Source: Candidatus Sulfopaludibacter sp. SbA3 (GTDB lineage Bacteria; Acidobacteriota; Terriglobia; 20CM-2-55-15). From it: a DNA stretch of 7,850 bases. Below the pieces are notes generated by a model. It was not told where the DNA came from. It did not search any database and worked only from the letters and a program-made list of their open reading frames with translations. Each line of letters begins with the position of its first letter. Within the stretch, counting starts at the first letter, position 1. Shown here in pieces: positions 6,488 to 7,850 of the stretch. The position numbers were made by a program, and so were the translations under genes. The stretch is taken from contig CAMAWS010000137.1 of assembly GCA_945861845.1 (NCBI GenBank), positions 1-7,850 of the forward strand, given 5' to 3'.

Positions 6488-6590
6488 ATCGCAGAGCATA
6501 CTTACATCTTATTTACGTTTATGTTATCGGATTATACTCGTCTGTTACATTAACTCTACCGGTGATATCCGCGTATCGTATTATGAAAGC
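6488..6590. other. AT-rich gap upstream of the amidohydrolase gene
   Basis: This 103-base stretch is clearly richer in A and T than its neighbours and probably carries the promoter of the amidohydrolase operon. TATACT (6533-6538) and TATTAT (6579-6584) look like -10 boxes, but neither has a convincing -35 at the right distance. No strong terminator for the toxin gene is seen. Confidence 0.4.
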
Positions 6591-7529
6591 ATGGCCATTG
6601 TTGAACCGTACGTAAAACAAGACAGCAACCCCCATTCGCTTCTGTTTCAGATGCCTGAAGGTGCGATTGATGCGCACATGCATGTCATCGGCCCGTTTGA
6701 CCGCTTTCCGCTTTCCCCGAAGTCGCAATACCAGCCGTTCCCGTCAACCTGGGAGGAGCAGAAGGAAGTCCTGTGTGAAAAGTTGGGCTTCTGGGGCTTT
6801 GTCGTGGTGCAGGCAACCTGTCATGGCACGGACAATCGTGTTGTCCTGGACGCCCTCGAACACATGGAAGGCCGGGCAGCGGGTGTCGCCAGCGTCACAG
6901 AGGATGTCACCACGGATGAACTGGCCCGAATGCACGCCGCCGGCGTGCGCGGCGCTCGATTCGCCTTTCTGCCTCACATCGCAAGCGAGACCACTCCCCC
7001 GGAGGTGATCCAGCGAGTGGCGGCAAAAATCCAACCGCTCGGGTGGCACACCGATCTTTATTTCCTGCCGCAGGACTTCCATCTGATGGAGCCGCTGATT
7101 CTTTCATTGCCAACGCCCGTGATCATCGACCACATGGGCCGTCCGGACGTGAGCGTGCCGGTTGAAAAGAACGAATACTTCCAGAAGCTGCTCAATCTTG
7201 GCGCCAGGCGCAGGGATATTTATTGGAAGTTGACCTCTCCCGATCGTTATACCCGTTCTGCCCGGCCTGAAGACTGGCCGATAGCCATTCCGTTCGCGCA
7301 CGAACTGATCAAACAATTTCCGGGAAATGTCATCAGCGGCACGGACCGCCCGCGCCCGAATATGAATACAGTAGTCGTTACCGGTCGCGGAGATCCGCCG
7401 AACAAGATGCCGAATGACGGCGATATCGCAAATCACTGGATTTGGCCGGTGGCTCACAAAGATCCCGCGCAGCTGCACCGGATACTGGTGGAGAATCCGC
7501 GCAAGCTTTATCACTTTAGAGGAATGTAA
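6591..7529 (+). CDS. LigI-like amidohydrolase (2-pyrone-4,6-dicarboxylate lactonase family, COG3618 type)
   Basis: This 312-residue TIM-barrel hydrolase belongs to the amidohydrolase superfamily branch that opens lactones, with LigI of lignin catabolism as the best-known member. Metal and catalytic residues are visible in order: HMH in IDAHMHVIGP (His29, His31), His181 in IIDHMGRPD and Asp252 in SGTDRPRPN. GVRGARF (118-124) provides the arginines that in LigI help bind substrate carboxylates. The GTDWPHPN motif usual in this family is here GTDRPRPN, with two extra arginines beside the catalytic Asp, so the substrate may differ from pyrone dicarboxylate. The start has only a poor GAAAG upstream; ATG at 6651 is a possible alternative, but it removes the family's N-terminal segment. 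It is joined to the next gene by TAATG. Confidence 0.85.
   Translation: MAIVEPYVKQDSNPHSLLFQMPEGAIDAHMHVIGPFDRFPLSPKSQYQPFPSTWEEQKEVLCEKLGFWGFVVVQATCHGTDNRVVLDALEHMEGRAAGVASVTEDVTTDELARMHAAGVRGARFAFLPHIASETTPPEVIQRVAAKIQPLGWHTDLYFLPQDFHLMEPLILSLPTPVIIDHMGRPDVSVPVEKNEYFQKLLNLGARRRDIYWKLTSPDRYTRSARPEDWPIAIPFAHELIKQFPGNVISGTDRPRPNMNTVVVTGRGDPPNKMPNDGDIANHWIWPVAHKDPAQLHRILVENPRKLYHFRGM
7518..7523 (+). promoter_or_regulatory. Shine-Dalgarno site of the terminal isomerase-like gene
   Basis: AGAGGA lies 5 bases before the ATG at 7529, inside the last codons of the amidohydrolase gene. It is the best ribosome binding site in this window, and it fixes the start of the next gene. Confidence 0.7.
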
Positions 7530-7850
7530 TGCCGCACCTACGATTGGAAGTGCCCGAAGAATTGCTGCGCGAGGAGTACAAGAAGGCTACCGGTTTTGAT
7601 GCCTGCAGACTGTTGGATCATCTTGTGGACGTTGTAGCCGCATTGCGAATGCCGAGCGCGGCCAACCCTGCAGAGATGGCGCCCTTCATAAACAAGAGCA
7701 ACCTGAAGCATGCGATCGTTCCACTCCACTATGCGCACATGGCCGGCGATCCCTCGAAGCGTTTCCTGCATGTAACCCTGGCCGCCGGTAATGACACGCC
7801 TGGCCGCACGGCAGCCGTACGAATAAATGCGGCGCAGGTCATAGGAGCGG
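7529..7850 (+). CDS. 5-carboxymethyl-2-hydroxymuconate isomerase-like protein, 3'-truncated
   Basis: This frame starts with ATG sharing one base with the TAA stop of the amidohydrolase and runs open to the window end, giving 107 residues. CHMI proteins of the tautomerase superfamily start MPH(L/F)..E and use the exposed Pro2 as catalytic base; here the start is MPHLRLEVPEEL. The later segment RFLHVTLAAGNDTPGRTAAVR (about residues 78-98) matches the family pattern (A/F)xHxTLxxxxGR...R in position and spacing, and families of this kind are about 115-140 residues, so most of the protein is present. The reaction is keto-enol isomerisation of a ring-cleavage product. With the LigI-like neighbour it suggests a catabolic operon. 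The match comes from remembered family features only, so the function is likely but not certain. Confidence 0.62.
   Translation, partial: MPHLRLEVPEELLREEYKKATGFDACRLLDHLVDVVAALRMPSAANPAEMAPFINKSNLKHAIVPLHYAHMAGDPSKRFLHVTLAAGNDTPGRTAAVRINAAQVIGA

Noticed and set aside
6476..6500. A possible terminator palindrome at the end of the toxin gene
   Set aside because: The pairing is broken by mismatches and there is no T-run after it.
6583..6615. A 10-codon frame (ATG AAA GCA ... TAA) overlapping the amidohydrolase start, as a possible upstream regulatory frame
   Set aside because: It has no Shine-Dalgarno site, no regulatory codon pattern and no sign beyond chance.
6519..6728. A 69-codon minus-strand frame across the AT-rich gap
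   Set aside because: It overlaps the amidohydrolase N-terminus, has no recognisable domain and no promoter or ribosome site.

Overview
The window is a GC-rich bacterial chromosome segment, mostly close-packed genes with short gaps. No rRNA, tRNA, insertion sequence or CRISPR array is visible. The gene content and the style of the proteins recall soil Acidobacteriota or a neighbouring phylum: a UB2H-type class A penicillin-binding protein with a two-cysteine tail, a stand-alone glutamate formiminotransferase, and an AbrB/PIN toxin-antitoxin pair. This placement is an inference and not a firm one.

Layout. (1) Positions 1-1132, plus strand: the 3' part of a CCA-adding tRNA nucleotidyltransferase gene overlaps a tiny ComEA-like helix-hairpin-helix gene by ATGA. 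(2) Positions 1129-4597, minus strand: a formiminotransferase gene (ftcD-like) runs into a bifunctional class A penicillin-binding protein gene with an 8-base overlap. The penicillin-binding protein gene ends against the helix-hairpin-helix gene, and the two convergent stop codons share the palindrome TTAA. (3) Positions 4678-6487: a Fic-family AMP-transferase gene with a built-in inhibitory helix and a C-terminal winged helix (minus strand) stands head to head with a VapBC-type toxin-antitoxin pair (plus strand). The 116-base gap between them is rich in symmetric DNA. It holds a long imperfect inverted repeat that reaches the Fic start codon, and a second palindrome overlapping a well-formed -35/-10 promoter placed so that the antitoxin mRNA would be leaderless. 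(4) Positions 6591-7850, plus strand: a LigI-like amidohydrolase (pyrone-dicarboxylate lactonase family) is joined by TAATG to an unfinished reading frame resembling 5-carboxymethyl-2-hydroxymuconate isomerase. This suggests a small operon for lactones or ring-cleavage products.

How they fit together. The left half is housekeeping (tRNA end maturation, cell wall synthesis, one-carbon/histidine metabolism). The middle is an accessory block of two toxin-like systems sharing one divergent control region. The right end is a catabolic operon. The divergent Fic/VapBC control region is the most interesting part. I found no clearly new multi-gene system. Overlapping genes and weak or absent Shine-Dalgarno sites recur, so translational coupling and leaderless initiation may be common here.
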